Shown here: piece by piece, positions 1-11,166 of the stretch | How the letters are laid out: the number at the start of each line of letters is the position of its first letter | Position numbering within the stretch: the first letter of the stretch is position 1 | DNA from: Homarus americanus | Lineage: Eukaryota; Arthropoda; Malacostraca; Decapoda; Nephropidae | Length of the DNA stretch: 64,000 bases | NCBI RefSeq assembly: GCF_018991925.1 | Contig: NW_024753828.1 | Coordinates: 3,232,411 to 3,296,410, forward strand | Direction: 5' to 3' | The notes under the pieces: model-generated | The model's database searches: none | Told to the model about the DNA's origin: nothing | What the model saw: only the letters and a program-made list of their open reading frames with translations | Position numbers and translations under genes: made by a program

Positions 1-63
1 TGTACATGACTGTACTTCTCACACCTACTGGTGGTACGTGGCATTACAGTACAGTTACAAGAC

Positions 64-69
64 TTTATT
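64..69 (-). promoter_or_regulatory. Poly(A) signal AATAAA of a minus-strand transcript
   Basis: The plus strand reads TTTATT, so the minus strand reads AATAAA about 60 nt after the stop codon of the open frame that ends at 128. The spacing is what is expected for a 3' end. It is the main reason to think that the neighbouring open frames are a terminal exon rather than chance. Confidence 0.45.
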
Positions 70-127
70 CAACATACTCGTTACTACTGAAACCAGCTGA
101 TACCCAACATGGGACAATTATTTCCAA

Positions 128-546
128 CTAATTATCCCTAACATACATCTTACAACACTCTCTGTTGACATATACTTCCAGGGTGCGTCCCAGGGTAGAA
201 CACTGAGATTCACAACTGTTGTTATGGTCGGTGGTGGCCAGACACATGGCGAGTCTGGGGTCGGGCACCCAGAGGCTGTGGAGCATATTAATCAGGCCGC
301 ATCGGGGCCATCGTTTCATATATGATTCCTGCTGAGTATCTACTACATCCGGGGCAGTTGTCGAGTGATCCAAGAGTCACAATTGGATCTGGAGAAACAT
401 TGGAGAGGCGTCAGGGGACGCTCACCCTGCCTCATCCCTGGGTGTATATGTGTCATACAGTTTGCCAGTGATGGCTGCTCCACTTGACAGAGATTTACAA
501 GCAACTCTAACTGTTGCTCATTGAGAATGATATCAGTTGATGACAA
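128..546 (-). CDS. Possible 3'-terminal exon of an unrecognised gene, one frame break
   Basis: Two adjoining minus-strand open frames, 546-343 and 373-128, overlap by about 30 bp. Both look protein-like: varied composition, a stretch ILNEQQLELLVNLC in the first, and a cysteine-bearing end (CESQC, then ECCKMYVRDN and stop) in the second. One extra base near 360-375 would join them into one reading frame. No intron with good splice sites separates them. A possible acceptor is the TTGCAG near 574, but a TGA lies in frame just downstream of it, so the true exon start is unclear. I do not recognise the family. The downstream AATAAA at 64-69 supports a real terminal exon. It could also be a decayed transposon gene. 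Confidence 0.35.
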
Positions 547-839
547 GGTCTGGCGTCATAGGTTGATTACTGCAAGATTAATTCAAGATTAAGCACCGGG
601 AGAAAGTGGAATAAACAGCGCGTGTAATAACTGTCTTGCCTTGCAGGACACTGGGAGGGAAACCACAAGTGTAGCGTCTGTAAGGGAAAAACACTTTCTT
701 CTCAGGAGTTTGCTAACCCTCATGTTTCTTGATGATGCGATGTGGTTAAGCCGATCGTAGTTAAATAGTCAGCAGTTAACGTGACCATGTACGTGGACTT
801 TCGTATCTCGCCAGGGAGGCGTCCTACCAACCTCTCGAC

Positions 840-2440
840 GTCCCGTTGATGGAACGTACGGCGTCCTGCGCCATCACAATCACACTAAAAGGTATGTCCC
901 TCAATATTGTCAATGCCTATGTGCCTCCCTCCACCTCTACTGTACCTGTCCTACCACAGCATATCACCTCCAACCCCACCCTCCTTGTGGAGGACCTCAA
1001 TGCCCGGCACCACAATCTCTGATCCCAGGGGCCCTACCAATCTCCCGGGGTAACTCCTGACTTTCTTACCTACAATCCACTGGTGACCCTGTTACCAACA
1101 CCTCTTCCCTCCCTGACCAGATATCCCTCCTCCTAGAGACAGGCCTGGCACTTAACATTATTAGGGGCCTGCCACGCTTAGCCATAAACAGATGAATTTT
1201 CCCCCCACACACTCGTCATTCTGTCACTTTATGTAAATTGCTGACAAAACCCATGACCCTTCAGGCTTTTACGCCCTTAATGTACGAGTCATGAAGGCAA
1301 GCATGAACTATGCATGCTTCTCAGACAGGCGCTATAAACGTTTTTGCGCTTCACCTTGCACAGGATGACAAGGGGGTACCCAATAAACTAGCCCCCTCGG
1401 GGGCAAATATAAAAAACAACAACATAATTTACAACAAAGTAATTGACCTTGGATTTCAGAGAAGTCTCATACCGTGGATAACAGACTTCCTTAGTGACCG
1501 ATGCTAGTTTATTTGCTTCCGAAGGAGCTGCCTCTACCATTCAGTCAAACACCCACAGTGTCTTCAAGGGGACCACTCTGCTTCCTCATCAACAATGCCC
1601 TGAAAGATATTCTCGCTTGTTGGAAATATGTCGACTACTCCGAGTTCAACATCGGTGTGAACTACTCAGCTCCTGACTACAGCAATCTCCAGAATATACT
1701 GAACAGTCTCCAAGATTGGTACACCACCATCAACCATATCAAGGTCAAAGTTATGTACATTAACCTTTTCCCAACTCCCTCCATCACACTGGGCCCCACC
1801 AAGCTCCTCAGTGTCACAATAGATAACAAACTGAACTAGAAAGTACTGTTCATGCCAGTGCAACCATCAAATCCTCCAGCTTTCATCACCTTATTCTCCA
1901 TTATCTCAAGTTCCTTGGAGTTCCTGCATCTAAGCTCTTGAATATATACACAACATTCTTGCTTCCTAAACTCACCTATGCTTCCCCTGCCTGGTTTTCT
2001 TCCTTAACTGTTACACAACTAGTGCAACCTCCTATAGAAAGTGCAGAAGAGGGCATGCAAGATTATTCTCACCCCCTTTTACACCATATATCAAAAGGTG
2101 CTCAGTATAATGACCTCATCTGTCATTCTGGGACAAAACTGCTATACCATTCTCACCACCACCTCCTGCTACCACCTGATATCCCCATCTGTGAATTGCT
2201 GTTCAACACCACAACCAGCCTATATAATCATGTACTGTACTGTACTAATTTATTATAGGAACAGCCCCATTCCAGACACTGTAAAAATCTTGAACAACTC
2301 ACCGAAAACTTGTGTTAACTCCTTCCCAATCTCACTTTTTTCTGTAACTGTACTGTAATTCCTTGTTAATAGTGTACTACTACATAATTGTCATTTGTAT
2401 ATTTTCAGCTTTTGGTTGCTGTACTTGTTAATAAACCATT
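840..2440 (+). pseudogene. Decayed non-LTR retrotransposon (LINE), endonuclease to 3' end
   Basis: Broken pieces follow in the order of a Jockey-like ORF2. Near 870-1020 there is an endonuclease remnant (LNIVNAYVPP, then LLVEDLNARHHN, resembling the conserved GDFNAHH stretch). Near 1420-1500 is a reverse-transcriptase piece (VIDLGFQRSLIPWITDFLSDR-like). Near 1555-1600 the frame reads SRGPLCFLINNAL, matching the G-S/P-x-L-GPxLFxxYIND region. Near 1700-1840 is LQDWYTTINHIKVKVMYIN followed by LLSVTIDNKLN, and near 1960-2090 LLPKLTYASPAWFSSL followed by QKRACKIIL. Many stops and frame changes make it non-functional. The end reads TTTTCAGCTTTTGG, then AATAAACC and an ATT-rich tail. The same ending is seen near 46880 and 47160. 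Confidence 0.75.
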
Positions 2441-2524
2441 CATTAATATTATTATTATGAATTTCATTTAGCTATTTTTAGGCAAGTGCGGTGAAAGGGT
2501 TGTCTTTGTATACAGTAGTTTTTT

Positions 2525-2908
2525 TTTTTTTTTTTTTATTGGGCACACCCCTACATCTTTGTGTAAGGTGAAGCGCAGAAGCGTTTACAGCGCCCAACAG
2601 GGAAGCATGCTAAGTTCATGCCTGCCTTTATGTCTCACGAGTTACGGGCGTAGAAGCCTGAAGAGTCAAGGGTGTAGAAGCCTGAGGAGTCAGTGGTTTA
2701 TGTCATCAAGTTATTGGAAGCTCCAACAACTCTCTGAATACAAGTTGGCAACTTTTGATTTACACCAGGTACCTACTTTACTGCTCGGTGAACAGGGACT
2801 AATGGGGGCTAGGAAGTAAGTCCAAACAACTTCCACCGGCCCGGGAATCGAACCCGCGATATCTCGCTTGCGAGGTAAGAACAGTACCGCTTCTACCACC
2901 GGTCCCTC
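2525..2908 (-). mobile_element. tRNA-derived SINE, minus orientation, full length
   Basis: On the minus strand the element starts near 2908 with a tRNA-like head. It has an A-box-like stretch (GGTGGTAGAAGCGG), an anticodon-arm-like hairpin (CTCGCAAGCGAG) and a clear B box (GGTTCGATTCC at about 2845-2856). A body of about 300 bp follows and it ends in a run of about 19 A (poly-T on the plus strand at 2520-2538). A second copy with the same body lies at 42758-43022 without the tRNA head. Repetition, pol III boxes and an A tail identify a SINE. The family name is not known to me. Confidence 0.8.
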
Positions 2909-3433
2909 TATACAGTACAGTATTATAATTATTTTGTGTTTAGTGAAATTCTATACTGGAATTTACCCAGGAAAGAAAAAAATTCATTGTACAGTACATC
3001 AGAGTAAATTTTGTAACAATGAAATTTTATTTCAGCAATTGTAATTTGTGCCTTTCATTTTCATAATTCGTAACTTTAATTGTACAGTATTTTAAAACAA
3101 CTCTTAGTAAATCAATTTACCTTAATAGAATTTAGGGAGTGTCAGTTTGAGGTAATCTACAATAACTTCACAACTTAGTGTATTGGGTACATTTGTCCTG
3201 CATTAAACACTTGATAATGACTTTTATGATAGGTTGGATGACTGCAATTCACCTATTCAGAAAATTTGCCATATGCCTAAAGCCAGTTTCAATATCCAGA
3301 GCACAGGATACAATCCTTTATAAAATTCAGATGAGTTGCAAAAGTAAGGATAGAATAAACAAACAAGCAAATAATGAATGCATTTAACAAAAAGAAACTG
3401 CAGTATGTACAACATAATCTCTTAAAACTTAAT
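2909..3433. other. Intergenic, no gene seen
   Basis: AT-rich sequence between the SINE and the stop codon of mRpL27, including the 3' UTR of that gene. I see no coding signal, repeat family or clear poly(A) signal here. Confidence 0.4.
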
Positions 3434-6400
3434 TTATATTTGATCAACAAGTTTGAAATTCTGTTTCTGAGGGTCTGTCAATATATGGAAATATGTTTTG
3501 TAAATTGGCACATCCTCCTGGTTCTGAAGGTCAGCATAGAAACGTCTCACAAAGCTGTGGTCCCAGTTGGGATTTACTTTCTCTGTTGTCATCATAACTC
3601 TTCCATGTTCTATAGCAAAGAGAGTTCTGTCTCGTCCAATACCAACCTGAAATTATATAAAGAAAATCATTACGGGAAAATGCGACCATGACCACGAATA
3701 ACCAAACCTCATGCCCATGAATGGTGAGCAAGTATACAATGGTTGTACCAGTGAATAATCAAATCTGCAAGAATAAAAAATAAAATATGAGAGAAGAAAT
3801 AGCTAAGTTAAGAAACAAATTGTAACTCCTAATATAGTAATCAACAAAGAAACACCAATACCTGTACTGAACTTAGTCTATATCTTTACGGGGCATTCAT
3901 ATTCAGTACAGGAGACACTCGCCAACTGCAGATTTTGGATATCCATGGTTCTTGCTCTGTATACCATTTCACCAACCACAACGCTGAATTTCGAATATCC
4001 GCGGATTAGTGTGGAATCTTTATCCCTCCATGGTCTAATGTACTGTATTCCTTGATAAATGTGAGGTATGAATAAAAATAATACTAAATAAATAAAAGAA
4101 AATAAAAAATACTGCATTGCTATTCTGCATTCGTTTCACTAAGGACACGGTAAACAGGAGGGCACACCCCCTCCCACGATCATGGGTTAATTCCCTTGAA
4201 CATAAGAAATGTTTATTCTCTTTAGGTGTTTGACCTATGATAATCAATTCTCACCTGCCAAGTCCACACACAGGCTCACTTCACACACACACACACACAC
4301 ACGCTCCTATTTTTTCTTATTTTATAGCAACGTGCCATCTCGACAAATGTGCTGCATAATTTATATTGCAGTGCAGTACTATTAAATTTATATTAAGCTA
4401 TTTTATATGTATACTGGACTCAAATTTAATTAAATGCACAATACAGGTACCATCTAGTGAAGCAACAGGCGAGTGTTATCTGCAGCCTCGGACCCTAACC
4501 CCCTACTTCCCATAAGCCTTTAGTCTTGCCAACCACAGGGTTTTTCAGGAACCTAACACTGCAGTTGGCGAGGGACTACCATACATATACCAAACTTAAA
4601 TCCCTCCAGCCATTTTTATTTTAATGAGTGGAAATCAATACGGGGCAGGCAGGAGGACATAGGTACAGGCAGATACAACCAAAGTATCATGTACGGATGG
4701 ACATTATGACCTAGTCAATAAATTAATTAATTAAGTAGGGTAAATCTCTAATACAGCAGATATCAAAAAGGAATGGTGTGAAGGCTATTATATTGTGCAC
4801 CAGAAAAAACACACCAACACTACAGTTGGAAGGATGGATGGGTGACAGACTGAATACAGTACATTCCTGTATCCTACAAAAACTTTGTTGAGCAAGGAAT
4901 AAGTATTAATAAAATAAAAATCATCCATACATATAGCAACATTTGGGCCTTTGCTCAGCAGAATAATAATTAAGTCGACTCTTACATTCAGCCCGGGGAG
5001 ATAATCAAGTCCCAGTTGCCTCACAAGTATTGTTCCTTGGGAGACCCACAGACCATCTGCTTTCTTGATACCTCGACGTTTGCCTCTCGCTCTTCCTTTT
5101 TTGTTTCTACTACTGCCACCTGATTTCTTGCTGGCGTTTCGTACACTTGTTAACAAGCCAACAGTATTATCTGAAAAACATACCGGTATTAGAAAATCAT
5201 AAATTTTACTCGTAAAGAAAATTATTATATTTGCTGAGGTTGGTGACAAGAGCTTAAAAAATATATAGATGTATTTGCTATCAGTATATGGTGGACTTAA
5301 ATCATATTCAGTACTGTATGATATATTTGTAAAGTGCTTCAACTCCAAACAGTATCTGAAAATTCCCGCCAATTCCAGTGTCTATTCCCCTGAACGTTTC
5401 ACCCCCCCCCCCTCCCGGACTGCTCGTATTTATATCGAGTTTTATCAGTTTTATAAATGATTTGGGGTTATATCCAGCCGTACAAACTGCATTTCATTAC
5501 CTATTGTGCTTCAGTATCTGTTAAGGTATCATTTGTTTCTTTTTGCTGTATGTTTGGTACAAAACAAAGAAATAATAAAAAAAATTCATTTGAAAGCAAC
5601 TTACATCTTTGACTTCGACCTTTTATGATAAATACAGTATTTAAAATTTCTAACACCCTCTCTGAAGTGCTAGTGACTTGAAATCATTTGCATTTTGATA
5701 GTCCTGATATTTAACATTATTTTAGAGAATAACAGGTCTGCTTACCAATTGTAAACATATTAATTTGAATAAATGGACAGCCACACAAACGTTTTCTTTG
5801 AACCAATCAGCTATTTTTATAGAAGAGGGACATGGCTTATGGGCCAGGTTAGCATGGAAATACTATAGCATGTACTGTATACCATTATTTTTTAGTACTG
5901 TAATTGTGCCTTGGGAACCTTAGAGCAAATTTTTCTTTGTGACAGGCTCATTGCGCATTATCAATTGTTGTTGTGATTAATCATTTGAGCATTAATTTGA
6001 GTACTTTTTGTGTGTAGAATTGTACTCGTTCTTTGTGAAAATTAATTGAATAGTGTTGTGACCTCAAGGCATGATGGCCGTCCCACTTGAACAAGTCAGA
6101 GCAGACTGCTTGGAACTAATGGCTGCTGAGATGATGTTTGGGGTCGAGATGTGTGTGTGGGTGGAGACGTGTTCATTCAAAGGAATGACACCCAGGTCTC
6201 ACCACAAGTCGTTTCATCAAGAAAGGGACCTGATGAACAGGAGGGTCAAGTAAATGGGCAGGAGATTAAGATAGCCCCCTCCTACTAGTCAGCAGGAGAA
6301 GGGACATCAGTGTTGCAGAGATCTTTAAAGGTAGTATGCCATGTAACGTATCCATAGCTTAGCCAATCAGCACGCTGAATGAGTCACTGATGAGTGATTA

Positions 6401-9400
6401 ATTTTAATTTTTTAATCAGTATCAGTGGCTCCAATTGCAATAAAACAAAAAATCTACATTATCTTTTATTCCAAGGCAGCATTTCATAAGAACATAAGAA
6501 AATAAGGAGTCTGCAATAGGCTGGTTGGCCTGTGCATGGCAGCTCCTGTCGAGAGTTACTACCACTCTCTATCATCCATGAATCTATCTAGCCTCCTTTT
6601 GAAACTTTCCAGAGTTCCTGCACTTACTACAAAGTTGCTAAGCTTGTTCCACTCGTCCACCACCCTATTTGTGAACCAGTTTCTTCCTATCTCCCTCCTA
6701 AACCTAAACTTATCCAACTTGAATCCATTGCTCCGAGTCCTATCCTGCTCGGATATTATAAGAACTTTATCTATATCCCCTTTATTGATTCCTTTCACCC
6801 ACTTAAATACTTCTATCATATCTCCCCGCACTCTTCGTCTTTCTAGGGAATGCAAGTTAAGTTTCTTTAACCCATCCTGATATGGAAGGTTTCTAAGTCC
6901 CGGAATCATTTTTGTCATTCTTCGCTGCACCGACTCTAGTGAATTTATATCCATTCTATAATAGGGGCACCAGAACTGAACCGCATAATCGAGGTGCGGC
7001 TTGACTAGCGCAAGATATAGTTGCAATAAGACCTCTGCACTCTTGTTACTTACACTTCTAGATATAAAACCCAATACTCTGTTTGCCTTATTTCGAACAT
7101 TAACGCACTGTTTTCTAGGCCGTAGGTCCGGGCTTACAAGTACCCCTAGGGACATATGTGAGATTTATACAGTTGAAGGCGCATTTTCCTATCTTTGTAG
7201 TCAAAGGTACGCTTTATAATTCCCAAATCTTTATTTGCGTTTCTCACTGCTGGGAGGCCACCACTTGTTGCACCGCCTACAGCGAATGATCTATCACAAC
7301 AACTTGATCTTTTTCCTTTATTGAGATTTGGTTGGTGGCAACTAATACAATAATATCTCAAAAAACCTAAGGTTAACGTGTAGATTAATGCTGCAAATGA
7401 TTCTAGCAAGAACAAACTGCTTTTCCACCATAATTTTTGTTGTTAATTGCTGCCGTATTCTTTTTTGGGGAAGTGTTTCTTTTTTATACTTTATACTATA
7501 ATATCGCATTTAGTCGTCGTCAAGCCATGGGAGGGGGAGTGCGTAGTTCATGGTTCGTCTGAAAAGCATTACCATGCTATATAATACATGACCCAACACT
7601 GAAAAAATAGCGTTTCCCCAATAGGGGAATACGTTATGTTAGGTTAAATAAGGATAAGTTAAATACTGTACTGACATCATTATACAACCACTCAGGAGGG
7701 GGATTAGATTAGGTCAGGTCAGGTCAGGTTAGGTTAAATAAGGAAAATATAATTTTTTTTTTCCTCATATAAACATATCTCCAATAAAATTAGCGGTAAA
7801 TGTTTACAAAACCGCTTTCACTAGAAGTTGTTTGTTGATTTTCTTTATTTTTGCTATTCTTATATTTTTTTATGAATTTATTAAGTATATTAAAAGAAAT
7901 ACAGGTAATAACTTTCTATTATAATTTTTTGTATATTTTAGGAATTTTTTCAATTACTCTATCCTACGATCTTAAATTCCTTGTTAGTAGCCAGGGCATG
8001 AAAGATGAGGGAAATTACAGGGTAAACACACAGCGAACGCTGATGTTACAGCATTAAAATTACGTCTCTAGGTGCATTTCAAACGGCAAAATAATTTTCC
8101 TTCCGTAAATCAGTCCGGCTTCACCTAATTCCCTACCGCCGCCATTCTTTCCTCTCCAATTGTATAAATTGTGTTCCAGTATTCCTGATCCTTTTTATAA
8201 AATAATTACACATCTTTATTAAGTTTAGAATTACGTATACCTGTATACCACTTTTTCTTCTTTTGTTTATTTATTAAATGCATTCTCTGTTCTCTTTATA
8301 TCGTCTATAGTTTATACATCACGTGATGATTACGTGTTCAAGCGTCTCGTTTACGTCATGTTTTACCTGCATTGGTTGTGATTATTCTTATCGTGAATTA
8401 CCAGGCCTAGTTCTTGATGATTCTCGTTTGTTAGCTCTTATTTGTGACCATGGTTTAATTAAGAACACTTGTAAATGTTCCAAATGTGATATATCAACCT
8501 CAATATTAAGGTAAGTTGCTTAAGATTTTTTCGTTTGTGACAATAATTAGGTCGGGTTTCCTAGATTCTTTTGGTTGGTGAAATTTTGTTTTAATTTTTT
8601 GTACACACTATTAGCATAATATAAAACAAGATAATATTGAACAAGATAATGCATAGAACCTACTAGAACCTGACCTAATAGGATGGGTTTGTTAGGTCAG
8701 GTTCTATGCATGGTCAATTCCATTTCTTTGTTTAATATCGTGCTAATAGTGTGAGAAAATTTTTAAACCATATCACACATTTCCTTCTGGTGATAATGGT
8801 TTCGTTAACCAAAAATAGCAGCAAAATTCATGCAGGAATAAAATGTTTTTGGGGTCAATTTATAGTCTTGCACCGGTCTTTCTTTCGCTGTTATTAATAT
8901 TTGTTTCGTAATGTTTAGAAAATTCTAAGACATTTTTCTTCCATGATATTTCCACCGAAAATTAAGTTATAACCGAGATATAAATTTTTCAATATTATTA
9001 CATTCGCTGAGTCATAAGTTTTGCCAGGTCTTGTTTACTTTTGGTGGAGTCTGACACCCCCTCACGCGTCACTCCTTACCTCCGTCTTCGCTTCTTAAGC
9101 GTCTACAGCAAATGTGCATTGACGACCCAGATGAACCTGAATCTTTTTCAGATTAAGGTAAGATGTGGGGGCATGAACAAAGGGGGGTCCAGAGAGGTGG
9201 AGCTCCCCCGCCCCCTGGTTAGGTTAGGTTAGGGTAGGGTAGGGTAGGGTAGGGTAGGGTAGGGTAGGGTAGGTTAGATCAGGTTAGGTTTTGTTGGTTG
9301 GTATTTTATTTGTGATTTACTCGAAAAAAAATTCAACTTGTTCCATTATGATTGTTGGGGGGGGGGGGTGTAATCTTTATAAAAAAAACTAGTGATTTCA

Positions 9401-10121
9401 GGAGGAAATGAATATAAAATTCGTTCGAAACTCTAAAAAAATACCATAGGAAAAACCTATTTTTAATATTAAAATAAGACATGACAAAACTTGACTCAGC
9501 GAATGTAATAATATTGAAAAATTTATATCTCGGTTATCCGTAATTTCCGGTGGAAATATCACAGAAGAAAAATGTCTTAGAATTGTCTAAACATTACGAA
9601 ATACATATAAATAACAGCGAAAGAAAGACCGGTGCAAGACTATAAAATCACCGATTTTGCTGGTAAAATCGGTCGCAGCACTTAAGTAAACATTTACCAA
9701 ACCACAAAATCCCAAGATAAAGTGCAACACAAAGCAACTAAGATTATTCCTGAACTATGTCATCCAAGTAGACTGAGGCCTAACAGCTAAAGCTGTGAAA
9801 TCAAGAATAGTACTGGGCTTCAGTATATCCTTTGACAAAAATATAAAGAACAATGGAAGGATCTTACACAGGACACTGGCATACTGTATTTCCCTCTAGT
9901 GCTTTGTAAGGTAAAATAATACCAGCACTCCACACCGGATATTCATACCAACACACTGATTTAACAAAATATAAAGCCACACCGGAGCCAGTAACCACAG
10001 CCGAAATACAGAATATAAGTGCAAAAAAAAACTCACTGGACAGTATTGATGAACCTCCTGGTCCTCCAGAAATGCCTGATATACTAAAACTCATAATTTT
10101 CTTAACTAGACTTGCAGCCAT
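3434..10121 (-). CDS. mRpL27: Mitochondrial ribosomal protein L27 (bL27m), three exons
   Basis: Component of the large subunit of the mitochondrial ribosome; bL27 proteins sit near the peptidyl-transferase centre. Exons on the minus strand: 10121-10037, 5170-4986 and 3646-3434 (stop TAA). The joined frame is 160 codons; human MRPL27 is 148. Donors are GTGAGT and GTAAGA and both acceptors end in TTTTTCAG or ATTTCAG; phases fit exactly. Exon 1 starts MAASLVKKIMSF, a basic/hydrophobic start fitting mitochondrial import. Exon 2 carries the L27 signature ASKKSGGSSRNKKG followed by GIKKADG. Exon 3 begins VGIGRDRTLFAIEHGRV and ends NFKLVDQI. Intron 1 is 4.9 kb and holds a LINE piece and a foldback element; intron 2 is 1.3 kb and holds a MITE-like element. 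The start codon is the first ATG in frame. The gene is head to head with CCT6, 4.6 kb apart. Confidence 0.93.
3909..4581. mobile_element. Non-autonomous DNA element with short TIRs (in mRpL27 intron 2)
   Basis: The left end reads CAGGAGACACTCGCCAACTG and the right end CTGCAGTTGGCGAGGGACTA. They are inverted copies over the central CTCGCCAACTGCAG. The interior has no coding capacity but includes a CA run at 4283-4302. The CAG start and the CTCGCC pattern resemble Tigger/pogo ends. The outermost bases of the two ends differ, so the exact borders are uncertain. Confidence 0.55.
6480..7260 (-). pseudogene. 5'-truncated LINE, reverse-transcriptase C-terminal end
   Basis: A 198-codon open frame (7155-6559) reads as the C-terminal part of a LINE polyprotein, after the RT active site: VLGFISRSVSNKS, LYLALVKPHLDYAVQFWCPY, LESVQRRMTKMI, LNLHSLERRRVRGDMIEVFK, FTNRVVDEWNKLS, FKRRLDRFMDD and stop. 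A further piece in another frame (about 7260-7156, YKDRKMRLQLYKSH) continues it upstream. The last part after the stop ends in TTATTTTCTTATGTTCTTATG on the minus strand, a simple tail. It is 5' truncated as usual for LINEs. The open frame is still intact, so the insertion is fairly young compared with the LINE at 840-2440. Confidence 0.85.
7690..7740. repeat. Short GGTCA/GGTTA pentamer run
   Basis: Interrupted tandem pentamers (AGGTCAGGTCAGGTCAGG then TTAGGTTA) related to TTAGG. Similar runs occur inside the foldback elements of this window. Confidence 0.5.
8323..8514 (+). other. Possible orphan exon with CxxC motif (63 codons)
   Basis: An ATG-started frame ends directly at a good donor (ATTAAG|GTAAGT). 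It includes LLALICDHGLIKNTCKCSKC. A short helix followed by GL-x-C-x-C-x-x-C recalls the zinc-binding N-terminus of ISXO2/Merlin-type transposase proteins, but that is a weak resemblance. It lies on the opposite strand within mRpL27 intron 1. No following exon was found. It may be chance or a transposon remnant. Confidence 0.2.
8580..8770. repeat. Small snap-back repeat
   Basis: TGCATAGAACCTACTAGAAC and GGTCAGGTTCTATGCA form a hairpin at about 8650-8710. The flanks ACACTATTAGCATAATATA and TAATATCGTGCTAATAGTGT pair again outside it. There is no coding content. Confidence 0.6.
8861..9646. mobile_element. Foldback element with ~170-bp arms and a TTAGG/TAGGG core
   Basis: The left arm, from TTTATAGTCTTGCACCGGTC (8861 on) to GAATGTAATAATATTG-like sequence near 9010, returns as an inverted copy at about 9480-9646, ending GACCGGTGCAAGACTATAAA. 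The arms differ by scattered substitutions. The spacer carries at 9216-9292 a run of TTAGG units changing to about nine TAGGG units and back. No long open frame is present. It is best read as a non-autonomous foldback or MITE-like element in mRpL27 intron 1. Confidence 0.75.
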
Positions 10122-10330
10122 GTTTGTTTACATTTATGCCATAGGAGCAGGCGTCAGTGTTGCCAGAACACTGTTACTAAACCTTTCACAGACCCTGAAA
10201 GGAAACACGAATCATTGTCTTCAATAAAAACAAATTTTATTTAATTCCATGGATTACTGTTATTAATAATTAAGAAAAAGGCTCATTATACACATGTTAT
10301 CAAGAAATATATTTGCTATACAAAGACATG
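10122..10330. other. mRpL27 5' flank / promoter region, no element recognised
   Basis: Sequence upstream of the mRpL27 start codon. I see no TATA box at a fitting distance and no repeat; the LINE fragment starts right after it. Confidence 0.3.
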
Positions 10331-10339
10331 ATTTATTAA

Positions 10340-10610
10340 GAGTGTTGTGACGGCACCGAGTGTGAGCTCTTTCAAGACAAAACTTGACCAACACTGGAGC
10401 AGGTTCAGGTACATTCAGGAGCTGGTGCATGCCCAGTACTTGCCAACAGTGCCTGACAGAGACGTGACCGATCGCCCGGGCGGCTAGCGAGCCGATCTTT
10501 TGGTGAAGAAGATAAATGAAAAGGAAAAGTAATCAGAGACGTGACCGATCGCCCAAGCGGCTAACAAGCCGATCAGTGGCGAAGAGGATAAAAGTAAAAG
10601 TAAAAGACTT
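10340..10610 (+). pseudogene. LINE 3'-end fragment with internally duplicated tail
   Basis: It matches the end of the LINE at 59120-60000: the same coding stretch (PSVSSFKT, LDQHWSRFRYIQE, then GHAQYLPTV-like) and the same tail GACGTGACCGATCGCCC plus GAGCCGAT. The tail unit occurs twice (about 10459-10500 and 10537-10575), as if duplicated. It is too short and broken to be functional. Confidence 0.7.
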
Positions 10611-10749
10611 GTTATACAAAGAATAAATCATATAATGATTGATATTCTTCACTTCTTTTAACTACACCAAATGAGCGGGTCGTTAGCCTCAATTTCAATT
10701 GTTTATTCCTTGATAGAGGAAGCAGGATCCTAGTGCTGTCACTAGGTAC

Positions 10750-11166
10750 TGTGGGGTGTTTAAGGTGTTTGGTTCACACTCAGGATGGGATGGAGAAAGG
10801 AAACTCACAATGTGCTCTCTGTATACATGTTGTATTGGATGTACAATGCAGCTTGGTGCTGGGAAGGCAGCATGGTTACAAGCGTTGAGTAGAGAGAGCT
10901 TGTGGGTCGCCATGCTCGCCGGCGGGAGCGAGGACCACCAGGCGGCGGAGGAGGAGATGTTGCTGGCTGGTTGGTGTAGGTAGAAAGAGAGAGGTCACCG
11001 CGAGGTCAGGTCTTAAATAACGGGGGTAGGTGTGGCTTAGTAGTTGACCCCCGCTCCGTGATGTATGGCGGCCCTGGTTGACCTAGACCACGAGGCATAC
11101 ACTGGGGAATTGGTGGGGTCGGCTACTCAGCGACAAACAGCGTTTGTAGGGGAGAAATCCACTACA
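10750..11166 (-). repeat. LTR copy 1 of the tandem retroelement
   Basis: On the plus strand it runs from TGTGGGG to CCACTACA, so on the element strand it begins TGTAGTGG and ends CCCCACA (TG...CA ends). It is 417 bp. Compared with copies 2 and 3 it lacks about 30 bp near 10890. A TATTTAAG box lies near 11013 on the element strand. The polypurine-like GGAAGGGGGAGTAT lies directly outside the LTR start at 11167-11183. Confidence 0.75.

Noticed and set aside
2838..2908. A tRNA gene
   Set aside because: The sequence is the head of a SINE: it continues into a repeated body with an A tail, and the acceptor stem does not close properly.
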